In this document: positions 7,054 through 14,528 of the stretch, piece by piece
Numbering within the stretch: the stretch's first letter is position 1
Layout of the letters: each line of letters begins with the position of its first letter
NCBI GenBank assembly: GCA_041480845.1
Contig: JBGPAU010000011.1
Coordinates: forward strand, 1 to 22,217
Reading direction: 5' to 3'
DNA length: 22,217 nt
From: LCIL01 sp041480845
Lineage (GTDB): Bacteria; Patescibacteriota; Microgenomatia; UBA8517
Notes under the pieces: model-generated
The model's input: only the letters and a program-made list of their open reading frames with translations
Told to the model about the DNA's origin: nothing
The model's database searches: none
Translations under genes and position numbers: made by a program

Positions 7054-7074
7054 CCCTGAGCCAGGTCGAAGGGG
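7054..7074 (+). repeat. CCTGAG...TCGAAGG repeat, copy 2, in the rplJ leader
   Basis: This is the second copy of the element at 5747-5767: CCTGAG, a variable middle, then TCGAAGG. Its outer bases CCC and GGG can pair, giving a weak hairpin within the leader. Confidence 0.45.
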
Positions 7075-7110
7075 TAAGTCGTACCGAGGAAACAACGCTT
7101 CAGGTTGAAA

Positions 7111-7134
7111 GCGCCCTCGGGGCGCGTTTTTTTT
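7111..7134 (+). terminator. Intrinsic terminator inside the rplJ leader
   Basis: GCGCCC-TCG-GGGCGC is a six-pair GC stem with a three-base loop, followed after one G by eight T residues. It is a textbook intrinsic terminator placed before, not after, the gene, which is why the leader is read as an attenuator. Confidence 0.75.
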
Positions 7135-7146
7135 GGAAACAAAACA

Positions 7147-7683
7147 ATGAAAAAGGCTGAAAAAGTAATATTCGTAGATAATTTGAAAGAGGAGCTAAAA
7201 AGCGCCAAGTCTGTAATCTTGGTTAATTATGAAGGGCTTGGAGTTAAGGCCCAACAGGAATTAAAATCCCGCCTTGCCGATGTTGGCGGAAAAATGATTG
7301 TCGTAAAAAACACGCTTCTTAAGCGCGCAGGTGAGGCCATCGGAATTGACAAGGGTTTACTGACCGAGCCAATCCTCGCAGGTCAAACCGCCTTGGTAAT
7401 TGCAAGTGAGGATCCTATTGCCCCAATTCAGGTTTTGGGTAAGTTTGCCAAGGAATTTGTAAGTGTTGCAGGTTTGCCTATACCGAAATTCAAGGTCGGA
7501 GTTATTGAAGGATCTTTCCAGAACGGGGCCTCTTTGGCAAAACTTTCCACCCTCCCCGGCCGCGATGCACTGCTCGGGCAATTATTGGGAACCTTAATGG
7601 GCAGCGAATATGGACTTGTAGGAACATTGAATGCTAATTTGCAGAAGCTGGTTTATGTATTAGACACAGCCAGCAAAAAATAA
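7147..7683 (+). CDS. rplJ: 50S ribosomal protein uL10
   Basis: L10, of 178 residues, anchors the L7/L12 dimers to the ribosome. The N-terminal RNA-binding domain shows SAKSVILVNYEGLGVKAQQELKSRL and VVKNTLLKRA, normal for L10. The C-terminal helix that carries L7/L12 includes LLGQLLGTLMGSEYGLVGTLNANLQKLVYVLD. The ATG at 7147 follows the T-run of the leader terminator. Earlier in-frame codons would translate through the terminator stem and are rejected. rplL follows after 19 bases. Confidence 0.95.
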   Translation: MKKAEKVIFVDNLKEELKSAKSVILVNYEGLGVKAQQELKSRLADVGGKMIVVKNTLLKRAGEAIGIDKGLLTEPILAGQTALVIASEDPIAPIQVLGKFAKEFVSVAGLPIPKFKVGVIEGSFQNGASLAKLSTLPGRDALLGQLLGTLMGSEYGLVGTLNANLQKLVYVLDTASKK

Positions 7684-7702
7684 GGACAGGGGGTGAATCA
7701 TT

Positions 7703-8113
7703 ATGGCAGAAGAAAAGAAATTATCAAAAAAGGTTGAAGAATTAGTAGAAGAAGTTGCAAAACTTTCGGTTTTGGAACTCTCTGAACTCGTTAGTGCTCT
7801 CCAGGAAAAACTCGGAGTAAGTGCAGCCATGCCGGTCGCGGCACCCGCCGCCGCCCCTTCGGGCTCTGGCGAGGCACAGGCAGCAGCTGACGCGGGAAGT
7901 GCCAACCAAACAGTTGTTATGACCGTTTCGGGTCCTAATAAAATTGCAGTTATTAAAGCTTTAAGAGAGATTAATCCCAATCTTACTTTAATGGACGCAA
8001 AAGCCATGACCGAAACCGTTCCTGCTGAAGTTATTAAAGACGCAAAAGCGGAAGACGTAAAGGCAGCTAGCGAGAAATTAAATGCAGCAGGAGCAACCGT
8101 AGAACTCAAATAA
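7703..8113 (+). CDS. rplL: 50S ribosomal protein bL12 (L7/L12)
   Basis: This 136-residue acidic stalk protein recruits translation GTPases. It has an N-terminal dimerisation helix region (1-40), an alanine/proline-rich hinge (about 45-68) and a C-terminal domain with VMTVSGPNKIAVIKALREINPNLTLMDAKAM. The usual KxxVIKxVRE signature is slightly changed to KIAVIKALRE. The GGGGGTGA ribosome-binding site is strong. Transcription probably ends just after it. rpoB does not follow as it does in many bacteria. Confidence 0.96.
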   Translation: MAEEKKLSKKVEELVEEVAKLSVLELSELVSALQEKLGVSAAMPVAAPAAAPSGSGEAQAAADAGSANQTVVMTVSGPNKIAVIKALREINPNLTLMDAKAMTETVPAEVIKDAKAEDVKAASEKLNAAGATVELK

Positions 8114-8163
8114 TTTATTTGAGTCTACAGCAAATTATCCCGAGAGAAACCGAGGGATTTTTT
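8105..8163 (+). terminator. Hairpin and terminator after rplL
   Basis: A perfect eight-pair AT-rich hairpin (CTCAAATA/TATTTGAG, 8105-8123) overlaps the rplL stop codon. A second stem-loop with ATCCC (8137-8141) and GGGAT (8154-8158) runs into six T residues. The second is the likely intrinsic terminator for the ribosomal-protein transcript. Confidence 0.6.
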
Positions 8164-8196
8164 GTGGATCAAGGATTCTTTTCGTATTATATTTGG

Positions 8197-8224
8197 ATTG
8201 TGAAAATCATCACAATTTCACAAT
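8197..8224 (-). terminator. Hairpin after the tandem ATP-grasp gene
   Basis: ATTGTGAAA (8197-8205) and TTTCACAAT (8216-8224) form a perfect nine-pair stem with a ten-base loop, 17 bases past the stop of the minus-strand gene. It has no T-run, so it may protect the 3' end rather than terminate. Confidence 0.4.
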
Positions 8225-8240
8225 TAGAAGAGTAATATTA

Positions 8241-10079
8241 TTATACAGATTTACTTGAAAATAGCGTATTTAGTATATCTTTTGATGCATCATATTTAGC
8301 CCCAATTTCAGTCTCCAAATGTAAATCGTACCCTGGGTCGGCGTTAAGTTCGATAACAAAATAACTCGATTTTTCCTTGGTGATATCCTCCGAGATAATA
8401 TCTACTCCGCAAAATCTCAATCCCAAAGCCTGCGTTGCCTTAATGGCTATTTCAAAATATTTCGGATGAATAGAACCCGCGGGATTCTCAACTATTCCCC
8501 CTGTATGAGCATTAGAATTTCTTCTCAGAAGTACTTTTTGGCCTCTGCCGGGAATACTATCATAATTATACCCTTGCTTGCCAAGAACCCTTTCGACCTC
8601 ATATCCCAATACAAGTGGCTCTATTCTTCCTTGATTATATTTAGCTATCAACCCTGATATTTTTGATTTTCCGTCAGCAGTGACAAACGGCAATATTCTG
8701 TGAGCAACCGCCAAAACTTTCTTGTCGAGGACCAAAAAACGATATTCTTCCCCACTAATATATTCCTCTATCAAAACGGACCTGAATCTATTTTTAACTC
8801 TTTCAAAAACGCTTTTTAACTCCCCCAGATCATCAATTTTTGCCGCAACAAATTTTCCCAATGAAGAAATATCCGGTTTTGCAACCAACGGAAAACCAAT
8901 CTTTCCGGTATTAATTGATTGTAAGACATCGTCCCAGTTATCAATTAAAATTCCTGCCGGAGTCGGAATACCTGCACTCTTAAGGATCTTTTTTGTCAAA
9001 TGTTTTCTTCTTGCCAACTTATATCCCACAATCGAATTTAGCGGTAAATGTTTACTAAGGGTAAGTATGGTTTTGCCGTTTTTGGAAAATTCGTAGACTC
9101 TCTTATCTGACGGATATTCTCTGACAGAGTAACCAAGGCCAGAGGCTTTTTTGGCAAATTCATCCATCAGAATCTTATGCTTAGGTCTGACAGCAATTAA
9201 AAATTTAAGAATTTCCCTTTCTACATTTAAACCCGTATCATTCTTGATTGAGGCCCAGCGTGGCGCAGAATTTACTTCCAGTACATACAACTTTTTATCT
9301 TTATCCTCCAGCAAATCAACCCCGGCTATATCGATAAACAGAGACTTGGCTGCCTTTTGGGCGATCTTCGAATACTTCAAGGGTACCTTCTTATAGGCGT
9401 TCCTTTGGGGTTTACCTTTATCGAACCGGCTTCTCCATCTTGTGGGTCTCACAATAGCGGCTTTTGCTTTTCCACCGATAATAAAAACCCTAATCCTAAT
9501 ACTTGCCCTGATAAACTCCTGGGCAAGGAATCTTTCTCCCAACCTTTCCCGAATTTCTAAATTTTCGACAAGACCCTCCAGTTCTTTTTGATTCTCGGGC
9601 GACCACACTGCGTGTCCCTGTTTGCCATTTGTACCCTTAATAACAAACGGAAATCCCAGTAATTTTGGAGCCTTTTTCACCATCTCGCGTAAGGATAAAA
9701 ATAATGTCCTTGGAACAGGAAGACCCTTTTCAAACAATAGTTTTGTTTCAAGACCTTTTGTTAAAGGAAGGCGGATAAATTGGGATTTTTGATATATTCT
9801 GTCAATTATTCTCACTCCTTTTCCCCTTGCATAATCGGCGACAATTGAGGCATCCTCCAGTCGCTTACCCACAAGTCTGAAATATATCGTATCGAAGGAG
9901 GCCAAATCTTCTCCGCCCATTTTAATCACCGGCACTCTGCCGGTTCCCTTAAAGTCATATTCCAAATCCGAAAACGATGCCAGAGTTACGCTAAGTCCAA
10001 GTTTTTTAGCTTCTTTGGAAAAAGCCAGGAGGTGATTAATCCCTCCTCCTGCCAAAATAAGTATCTTTTTGTTTTTCAT
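8241..10079 (-). CDS. Tandem ATP-grasp ligase (RimK-like plus cyanophycin-synthetase-like)
   Basis: The protein has 612 residues with two ATP-grasp units. The first (about 1-295) resembles RimK: an N-terminal Rossmann part, FVIKGTNGKQGHAVW as the ATP-binding loop, and magnesium ligands in VDLLE...LYVLEVNSAPRW. The second (about 300-612) resembles the ligase part of cyanophycin synthetase or GshF: KHLTKKILKSAGIPTPAG, FPLVAKPDISSLGKFV, VLIEEYISGEEYRFLVL and VIELNADPGYDLH. Both active sites look intact. Such enzymes join amino acids through acyl-phosphate intermediates. The protein is downstream of the ATP-grasp/retropepsin gene in the same operon, so the three ATP-grasp units may act in sequence on one peptide. 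The substrate cannot be read from the sequence. Confidence 0.82.
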   Translation of the reverse strand: MKNKKILILAGGGINHLLAFSKEAKKLGLSVTLASFSDLEYDFKGTGRVPVIKMGGEDLASFDTIYFRLVGKRLEDASIVADYARGKGVRIIDRIYQKSQFIRLPLTKGLETKLLFEKGLPVPRTLFLSLREMVKKAPKLLGFPFVIKGTNGKQGHAVWSPENQKELEGLVENLEIRERLGERFLAQEFIRASIRIRVFIIGGKAKAAIVRPTRWRSRFDKGKPQRNAYKKVPLKYSKIAQKAAKSLFIDIAGVDLLEDKDKKLYVLEVNSAPRWASIKNDTGLNVEREILKFLIAVRPKHKILMDEFAKKASGLGYSVREYPSDKRVYEFSKNGKTILTLSKHLPLNSIVGYKLARRKHLTKKILKSAGIPTPAGILIDNWDDVLQSINTGKIGFPLVAKPDISSLGKFVAAKIDDLGELKSVFERVKNRFRSVLIEEYISGEEYRFLVLDKKVLAVAHRILPFVTADGKSKISGLIAKYNQGRIEPLVLGYEVERVLGKQGYNYDSIPGRGQKVLLRRNSNAHTGGIVENPAGSIHPKYFEIAIKATQALGLRFCGVDIISEDITKEKSSYFVIELNADPGYDLHLETEIGAKYDASKDILNTLFSSKSV

Positions 10080-10111
10080 GACATTTCTAATGACATATCG
10101 GCTTATAGCTG

Positions 10112-11404
10112 TTATTCCAAACTCGGATCGACCAAAAAACCCGCCATATCATTTCTACCCATCAAAAACAATGTTGCCATTTTTGACCGGTCGGTGACCG
10201 AAGCGGTAGATTTAATTTTGTTACCGGCAATTATATACTTTACCCCTATAACAGGACGCGTTTCCCGGCCGCTTGCGGATCTATAACCCTTTTCTTTCCA
10301 TAAAATATTTTCCTTAGTCAAAAGTCCCAAATTTTCCGCAAGTTTTTTATCTATAGAGCTTCTTACTGCGCCTGTGTCAACACGGGCGACAACTTTGGCT
10401 TTTTTGGATCTATCAAAACTGTAAATCTTAACCTCCTCCAAACTTTTAAGGGTCTTTATCCCTTCTACTACCGCTTTTCTATTTTCAAACCTGCCTGCAA
10501 AAAGAGCTTTGGCAATCATGACACCATGCTGGGCATCGACAACATCAAGATCTTCAACCCTTTCCAGTCTTTTTTTAAGACCCTCCATATTGGCAAGTTG
10601 TATCTGAAGCCCCGGCTGAGCATTAAGTTCGAGTACCATCGGTCCTTTTTCCGGATGAAGAACAATATCCACCCCAACATACCCGAGTCCGGAGGCTATT
10701 TGAGCCTTGACGGCGGTTTCCAAAATTCCCGTCCAGCTGGGAATTTTTATCCCTCGGAGTTTTCTTTCCGTCCCGGGTTTAAATACTATCTGCTCCCCAT
10801 GCCAGATAGCCTTTGTGGTAATGCCTGTGGCGATATCTACTCCAACCCCAATTGCCCCCTGATGCAAATTAGCCCTTCCACCGCTTTCTTTGGTCGGAAG
10901 CCGCAACATGGCCATTACCGGAACCTTGTTAAATACAATAATACGGATATCGGGAGTTCCTCTATATGCCCACCTTCTAAATGCCTTGGCCCGGCCCACA
11001 TACTCCTGAACGAAAGCAACATCAGGTACGTTTCCTATAGAATACGCACCTTCCAATGTATCCAGTATGTGGAGTTTTAAATCATCTGCGGCTACCCGTT
11101 CTTTGTTTGTTGTTAACCATCCTCCATCCTTAAGTTGTTTCTTGACGACTATGATTCCCTCTCCTCCCATTCCACGGCTTGGCTTAAGGGCAAATTTGTC
11201 CGGCAGGGTTGTCCAGTCAAACTCAAAAACGTCTCGCGGGTCAATAAACTTCTTAATAATTTTGGGGTGGGCAACAGCCGCTTTCTTAAGAATCTTGGCC
11301 GTTTGGATTTTGGAGTCGGCAATATTTTTACCACGCTTAGAGTTATATTTATAGGCAAAAAGCTGTGTACGGGCGTTTAACCCCAAAATTGAGGGTATTT
11401 TCAT
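10112..11404 (-). CDS. ATP-grasp ligase fused to a retropepsin-like protease domain
   Basis: The protein has 430 residues. Residues 1-300 form an alpha-L-glutamate ligase-like ATP-grasp domain: Lys74 followed by PSRGMGGEG, an EYVGRAKAF segment, and the metal ligands Asp246, Glu259 and Asn261 in VGVDIVL...MVLELNAQPG. Residues 325-430 match the RimB/ATP-dependent Zn-protease-type retropepsin domain, with the active-site DTGA at 343-346 and a closing FLMGRNDMAGFLVDPS. The fused pair suggests that a modifier is both attached and removed by one polypeptide. The gene starts four bases after the stop of the 7TM gene. Gene neighbourhoods joining this ligase class, retropepsins and 7TM proteins are known from comparative genomics. 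Confidence 0.82.
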   Translation of the reverse strand: MKIPSILGLNARTQLFAYKYNSKRGKNIADSKIQTAKILKKAAVAHPKIIKKFIDPRDVFEFDWTTLPDKFALKPSRGMGGEGIIVVKKQLKDGGWLTTNKERVAADDLKLHILDTLEGAYSIGNVPDVAFVQEYVGRAKAFRRWAYRGTPDIRIIVFNKVPVMAMLRLPTKESGGRANLHQGAIGVGVDIATGITTKAIWHGEQIVFKPGTERKLRGIKIPSWTGILETAVKAQIASGLGYVGVDIVLHPEKGPMVLELNAQPGLQIQLANMEGLKKRLERVEDLDVVDAQHGVMIAKALFAGRFENRKAVVEGIKTLKSLEEVKIYSFDRSKKAKVVARVDTGAVRSSIDKKLAENLGLLTKENILWKEKGYRSASGRETRPVIGVKYIIAGNKIKSTASVTDRSKMATLFLMGRNDMAGFLVDPSLE

Positions 11405-11408
11405 AATT

Positions 11409-12290
11409 TTAACTTCTAATAAGTTTCCTAAACCGGTAGAACTCCATTACCCTGAGGCCGGTATATTTACCAAGGAGAAGGTCGGCGCCTGCGACCAAAA
11501 GCAGTGAAATTTCAGGGTTAAGAAGTACATACTGCTGGAGCGGTTGGAAAGTAAGGAATAAAAATGAAATAAGGGACAAGATTAACGTTTCAAAAGTCAG
11601 ATTTAAAGCTGTTTTAACACTTTTGCCAAGCTGTACCCGGGTGAAGTCCTCCGCCAAAAGCACAAGAAAAAGGACAGCAAATATTGAAACGTTGGCAAGG
11701 TCTGTAAACTTAACAATCGGCGCCAGAAAAAGAACGCCTAATACTCCCAAAACCACAGCCCAAAGAATAAAAGCCATTCTGGGCAGGTATTGGAGCTTAA
11801 CTTTGAGTTTCCTTAAGGCTAGCCTCATGGCAGTGGAAACAACTACGATCACAAGAAAAAGTCCGATTCCGACAACCGGCCCCATAGCGACAAAAACAAC
11901 GGAAAGCGCCGCCGGGAGGAAAATTCCGAAACCCCTGACACCAATGACATTTCTTGTAAAAGCGATAACAAAAGCAACGATTGGCAAAAGTAAAAGTAAA
12001 ACCAGCGTGTTAGCCGGAACGCCGGAAGCAACAGATGAACGGATGGCATATTTAATAGAATTAAACGGCCAAACCGGGCCCAGTGTCTGTTCCTTCAGGA
12101 GCTTCTCCAAAGGCCCCAAGCTTTCTACACTTTTTTGAGTAATATCCACTCTGGCGGGCTCGGGTGTAGAAACTGCCACCGGTGGCGGGGTTGGAGTCGG
12201 CGTAACTCTAGCCAAAGCAAAAACTCCCATTGGCTTAGATACTCCAAAGGCCAAAGCCACTAAAAACAACAAGACTATTAGTTTTCGCAT
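11409..12290 (-). CDS. 7TM protein of the transglutaminase-associated class, lacking the transglutaminase
   Basis: The protein has 293 residues. A signal peptide or first helix (residues 1-27) is followed by a Pro/Thr-rich linker (30-47, PTPTPPP) and a short helical segment. About seven membrane helices run from residue 92 to the end. Features such as FTRNVIGVRGFGIFLPAALS, LLLGKYTGLRVMEFYRFR and the polar VLLAEDFTRVQLGKSVKTAL agree with the 7TM domain usually fused to an inactive transglutaminase. That extracytoplasmic domain is missing and the short Pro-rich segment takes its place. It leads a three-gene operon with the two ATP-grasp proteins, so it probably senses, exports or scaffolds their product at the membrane. 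Confidence 0.75.
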   Translation of the reverse strand: MRKLIVLLFLVALAFGVSKPMGVFALARVTPTPTPPPVAVSTPEPARVDITQKSVESLGPLEKLLKEQTLGPVWPFNSIKYAIRSSVASGVPANTLVLLLLLPIVAFVIAFTRNVIGVRGFGIFLPAALSVVFVAMGPVVGIGLFLVIVVVSTAMRLALRKLKVKLQYLPRMAFILWAVVLGVLGVLFLAPIVKFTDLANVSIFAVLFLVLLAEDFTRVQLGKSVKTALNLTFETLILSLISFLFLTFQPLQQYVLLNPEISLLLVAGADLLLGKYTGLRVMEFYRFRKLIRS

Positions 12291-12316
12291 GGGTTTCTTT
12301 TAATGAAAGTGTGACA

Positions 12317-12345
12317 ATTATACAACTTACAAGGCCAAATCTCCA
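12317..12345 (-). promoter_or_regulatory. Promoter of the 7TM/ATP-grasp operon
   Basis: On the minus strand TATAAT (12322-12317) has a weak TGGAGA 17 bases upstream (12345-12340). The leader would be about 20 bases. It is divergent from the promoter at 12359-12387. Confidence 0.55.
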
Positions 12346-12358
12346 CTTTCCGGCAGGC

Positions 12359-12387
12359 TTGACTTTTCATTTACTACAGGATATAAT
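12359..12387 (+). promoter_or_regulatory. Promoter of the small membrane-protein genes
   Basis: TTGACT and a perfect TATAAT with a 17-base spacer form one of the best sigma-70-type promoters in the window. The leader of about 45 bases ends in a ribosome-binding site, AGAAAGGAGAAAGG. Confidence 0.75.
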
Positions 12388-12439
12388 TCTGTTCAGCTCT
12401 TTAAATTATCATGGTTTTTTAATCAGAAAGGAGAAAGGT

Positions 12440-12583
12440 ATGAAACCGATCCGGATTAATCGGGAACGTCAAAAGAATCATTTGGGCACATTCGTCTTAA
12501 TGGCAGTTCTTTTAACCGTTTTGGTTTACTTTCTTATAGAGATTGCCCCGCTCTACCAGAGTGCAGTCTCACTGGGAAGATAA
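12440..12583 (+). CDS. Small single-span membrane protein
   Basis: This peptide of 47 residues has a basic N-terminus (KPIRINRERQKNH) followed by one hydrophobic helix (about 17-36) and a short polar tail, giving an N-in orientation. The ATG at 12440 is set by a strong ribosome-binding site and a promoter. In-frame codons upstream overlap that promoter. I do not recognise a family. It is followed after one base by the zinc-ribbon membrane protein, suggesting a pair. Confidence 0.6.
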   Translation: MKPIRINRERQKNHLGTFVLMAVLLTVLVYFLIEIAPLYQSAVSLGR

Positions 12584-12584
12584 T

Positions 12585-12935
12585 ATGGAACCCGCCATAA
12601 CCATCGGTGACTGGGTAACAAATTGCCCGGTTTGCGGAGGTTTGTTTACCCAAGAGAATGTTAAAGGACAAGTTGTCAAAACTTGTCAGTCGGATCGCGC
12701 CCACCGTTTCCTTGTAAATAATCATATTATATATTCTCAGAAAGGAGACAAAATGCACAAACTAGGAGTTGTCCTTGTTGTTTTGTCAGTAATGGCATTG
12801 GTGGTAATTGCTTTTCTCCGTGCCCCAGTAGGTTGGCTGTTAATCCCGGCTGGAGTCTTAGCCGTCTGGCTCATTATTCGAATAGTTATCGAGGAGAAGG
12901 CCAAACGCGACGAGAACAAAAAAATAAAACCATGA
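12585..12935 (+). CDS. Zinc-ribbon membrane protein with possible internal start
   Basis: The protein has 116 residues. A small zinc-binding region is suggested by Cys14, Cys17 (NCPVCGG), Cys34 and His40. Then come a linker and two membrane helices (about 60-76 and 78-97) and a lysine-rich tail. An in-frame ATG at 12753 (residue 57, MHKLGVV) is preceded by TCAGAAAGGAGA, a ribosome-binding stretch identical over 12 bases to that of the preceding gene. A shorter 60-residue membrane protein may therefore be made as well, or instead. I do not recognise a family. Confidence 0.6.
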   Translation: MEPAITIGDWVTNCPVCGGLFTQENVKGQVVKTCQSDRAHRFLVNNHIIYSQKGDKMHKLGVVLVVLSVMALVVIAFLRAPVGWLLIPAGVLAVWLIIRIVIEEKAKRDENKKIKP

Positions 12936-12943
12936 TACAAACT

Positions 12944-12980
12944 CAGTGAGGCAGGTGCCTAAAAAACAACTACCTCACTG
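12944..12980. terminator. Bidirectional terminator between convergent operons
   Basis: CAGTGAGG (12944-12951) and CCTCACTG (12973-12980) form a perfect eight-pair stem. Two more pairs follow inside after a mismatch, with an A-rich loop. It lies exactly between the stop of the zinc-ribbon gene and the stop of the minus-strand SDR gene. Confidence 0.65.
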
Positions 12981-12988
12981 AAGTAATT

Positions 12989-13927
12989 TCATTTCCGGCG
13001 CCAGTAATCCAATACCCAGAGGATTGTATCCGTAAGTGCGACCTTCGGTTTCCAACCTGTATCTTTAAAAATTTTATGATTTGAACCCCAGATAACGGGC
13101 TCATCGGTCGGTCTGAGCCTAGCCGGGTCTACCTTAATTTCAACTTTGGTTTTACTTTTGGAAATTACCATCTTTAAGACTTCTTTCATTGCAGGAGCTT
13201 TTTCCGAACAAATGTTGTAGGGTTCCCCGGGTTTTCCTTTTGTTACTATTGCCCATGCTGCGTCAACTCCATCCCGAACGTCCAGAAAATCTCTTTTTGG
13301 CTTAAGATTTCCCACATAAATAATATTTTTTGATTTATCTTTTTCTGCAATTGCTACTTGTTTACAGAAAGTTTGAATGGAGGTCCTTTCGTCCTGTCCG
13401 GGGCCGACCTGGATAAAATATCTTCCCAGGTAAACCGAAATTTTATAATTAATAAAATATTGGTAACCCAAAGCCTCTGCCGCTAGTTTGCTTACTCCAT
13501 AAGGGCTTACGGGTTTTAGTAAAGTATCTTCTGTCGTCGGAAGTTTTTTGGTTAGTCCATATTCGGCAGAGGAACATGCGATGAAAACCTTAGGGATCTT
13601 TTTCATTTTTCTGGCTGTTTCAAGAATTCGCAAAGTACCGATCAAATTAACGTCAATTGTATATTCGGGCGAGTCCCATGACTCGGATGGATAACTCTGT
13701 CCCGCCAGGTGAAAAATTATATCGGGCTTGGAAACCGCAACAGCTCTTTCAACCGACGCAGCGTCGGTAATATCGCCATTTATTATTTCAAGTTTTTCAA
13801 TTCCTTCAATATTTTTATTATCGCTTCTGAATCTTCGCAGTCCCCAAACGGTGTGTCCTTTTGAAATAGCAAATTCCGCCATGTGGCTGCCGATTAGTCC
13901 TGTTACACCAGTGATTAATATTCTCAT
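12989..13927 (-). CDS. GMD/RMD-family NAD-dependent SDR (nucleotide sugar)
   Basis: This 312-residue SDR has TGVTGLIGSHMAE (residues 6-18) as the nucleotide loop, Ser119-Ser120 and Glu122 in CSSAEYG, and Tyr143/Lys147 in SPYGVSK. Later blocks (GPGQ, VGNLKPKRDFLDVRDGVDAAW, YNICSEKAP, TGWKPKVAL) match the RMD side of the family, whereas the Glu in SSAEYG is typical of 4,6-dehydratases. It is the last gene of the heptose operon, four bases after gmhA. It probably acts on the GDP-heptose made there, as dehydratase or reductase. It shares the RxxD.PV ending with the SDR at 1238-2173, so the two may have arisen by duplication. Confidence 0.78.
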   Translation of the reverse strand: MRILITGVTGLIGSHMAEFAISKGHTVWGLRRFRSDNKNIEGIEKLEIINGDITDAASVERAVAVSKPDIIFHLAGQSYPSESWDSPEYTIDVNLIGTLRILETARKMKKIPKVFIACSSAEYGLTKKLPTTEDTLLKPVSPYGVSKLAAEALGYQYFINYKISVYLGRYFIQVGPGQDERTSIQTFCKQVAIAEKDKSKNIIYVGNLKPKRDFLDVRDGVDAAWAIVTKGKPGEPYNICSEKAPAMKEVLKMVISKSKTKVEIKVDPARLRPTDEPVIWGSNHKIFKDTGWKPKVALTDTILWVLDYWRRK

Positions 13928-13931
13928 ATCT

Positions 13932-14528
13932 TTACCATTCTAAACCTTCCTCGCCAAAAAGTGTTTCGTCGACAATACCGCAAATAATGTGACCGATTAC
14001 TGTATGAACTTCTTGAATTCTGGCAACATCATCCGATGGAACCTTAATTGGAATGTCCACAAGTTTTGCCAGCTCTCCTCCACCACTTCCGGTAAATCCA
14101 ATTGATTTTATTCCCCGTGATTTAACTAAGATAACTCCATTAATTACATCTTTCGAATTCCCTGAAGTTGAAAAAGCCATAATCAAATCTTTTGGTGTTG
14201 CCAAGGCTTCCAGTTGACGTGAGAAAACTTTTTCAAAACCAAAATCATTAGCAATCCCGGTTATTATTGCCGGCTGGGAAGTTAGGGCATATGCCGAAAT
14301 TGGAATGCGGTATTTTTTATACCGGTTTAGAAGTTCTTCGGCAACGTGTTCTGCATCGGTTGCCGATCCTCCATTGCCAAAAGTAAAAACCGATCCGCCC
14401 CTTTTGTAATAACAATCGATTACTGCGTGTGCCGCTTCAATTATTTTCGGCCAACAAAACTTAAGAGCTTCCCGCTCCGTCTTAATATTTTCCAAGAAAT
14501 TGTTTTCGATATATCTTTTAATTTTCAT
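13932..14528 (-). CDS. gmhA: Phosphoheptose isomerase
   Basis: This SIS-domain enzyme converts sedoheptulose 7-phosphate to D-glycero-D-manno-heptose 7-phosphate. Hallmarks are GNGGSATDAEHVAEEL (residues 51-66), GIANDFGFEKVFSRQLEAL, AFSTSGNSKDV and VARIQEVHTVIGHIICGIVDE. The residues used by the E. coli enzyme, Glu65 and His180, occur at the same positions here, with His61 and Gln172 also kept. Length (198) is normal. The gene overlaps the end of the upstream HddC-HddA gene by 11 bases, so translation is probably coupled. Confidence 0.93.
   Translation of the reverse strand: MKIKRYIENNFLENIKTEREALKFCWPKIIEAAHAVIDCYYKRGGSVFTFGNGGSATDAEHVAEELLNRYKKYRIPISAYALTSQPAIITGIANDFGFEKVFSRQLEALATPKDLIMAFSTSGNSKDVINGVILVKSRGIKSIGFTGSGGGELAKLVDIPIKVPSDDVARIQEVHTVIGHIICGIVDETLFGEEGLEW

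Larger units (their letters stand above)
7037..7146 (+). promoter_or_regulatory. rplJ leader with attenuator-like alternative pairings
   Basis: The leader ends in a terminator (7111-7134) 12 bases before the rplJ ATG. CCGAGG at 7084-7089 can pair with CCTCGG at 7115-7120, which would break the terminator stem. GCGCCC at 7051-7056 duplicates the terminator's left arm and could compete for GGGCGC at 7120-7125. This is the layout expected of a L10-type leader controlled by binding of L10(L12)4. Membership of the known L10 leader family is likely but was not tested with a covariance model. Confidence 0.6.

Noticed and set aside
10526..11080. Plus-strand open frame of 184 codons
   Set aside because: It lies wholly antisense to the ATP-grasp/retropepsin gene, has no ribosome-binding site and no recognisable domain.
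11623..12138. Plus-strand open frame of 171 codons
   Set aside because: Antisense shadow of the 7TM gene; its Thr/Lys-rich translation reflects the complement of hydrophobic codons.
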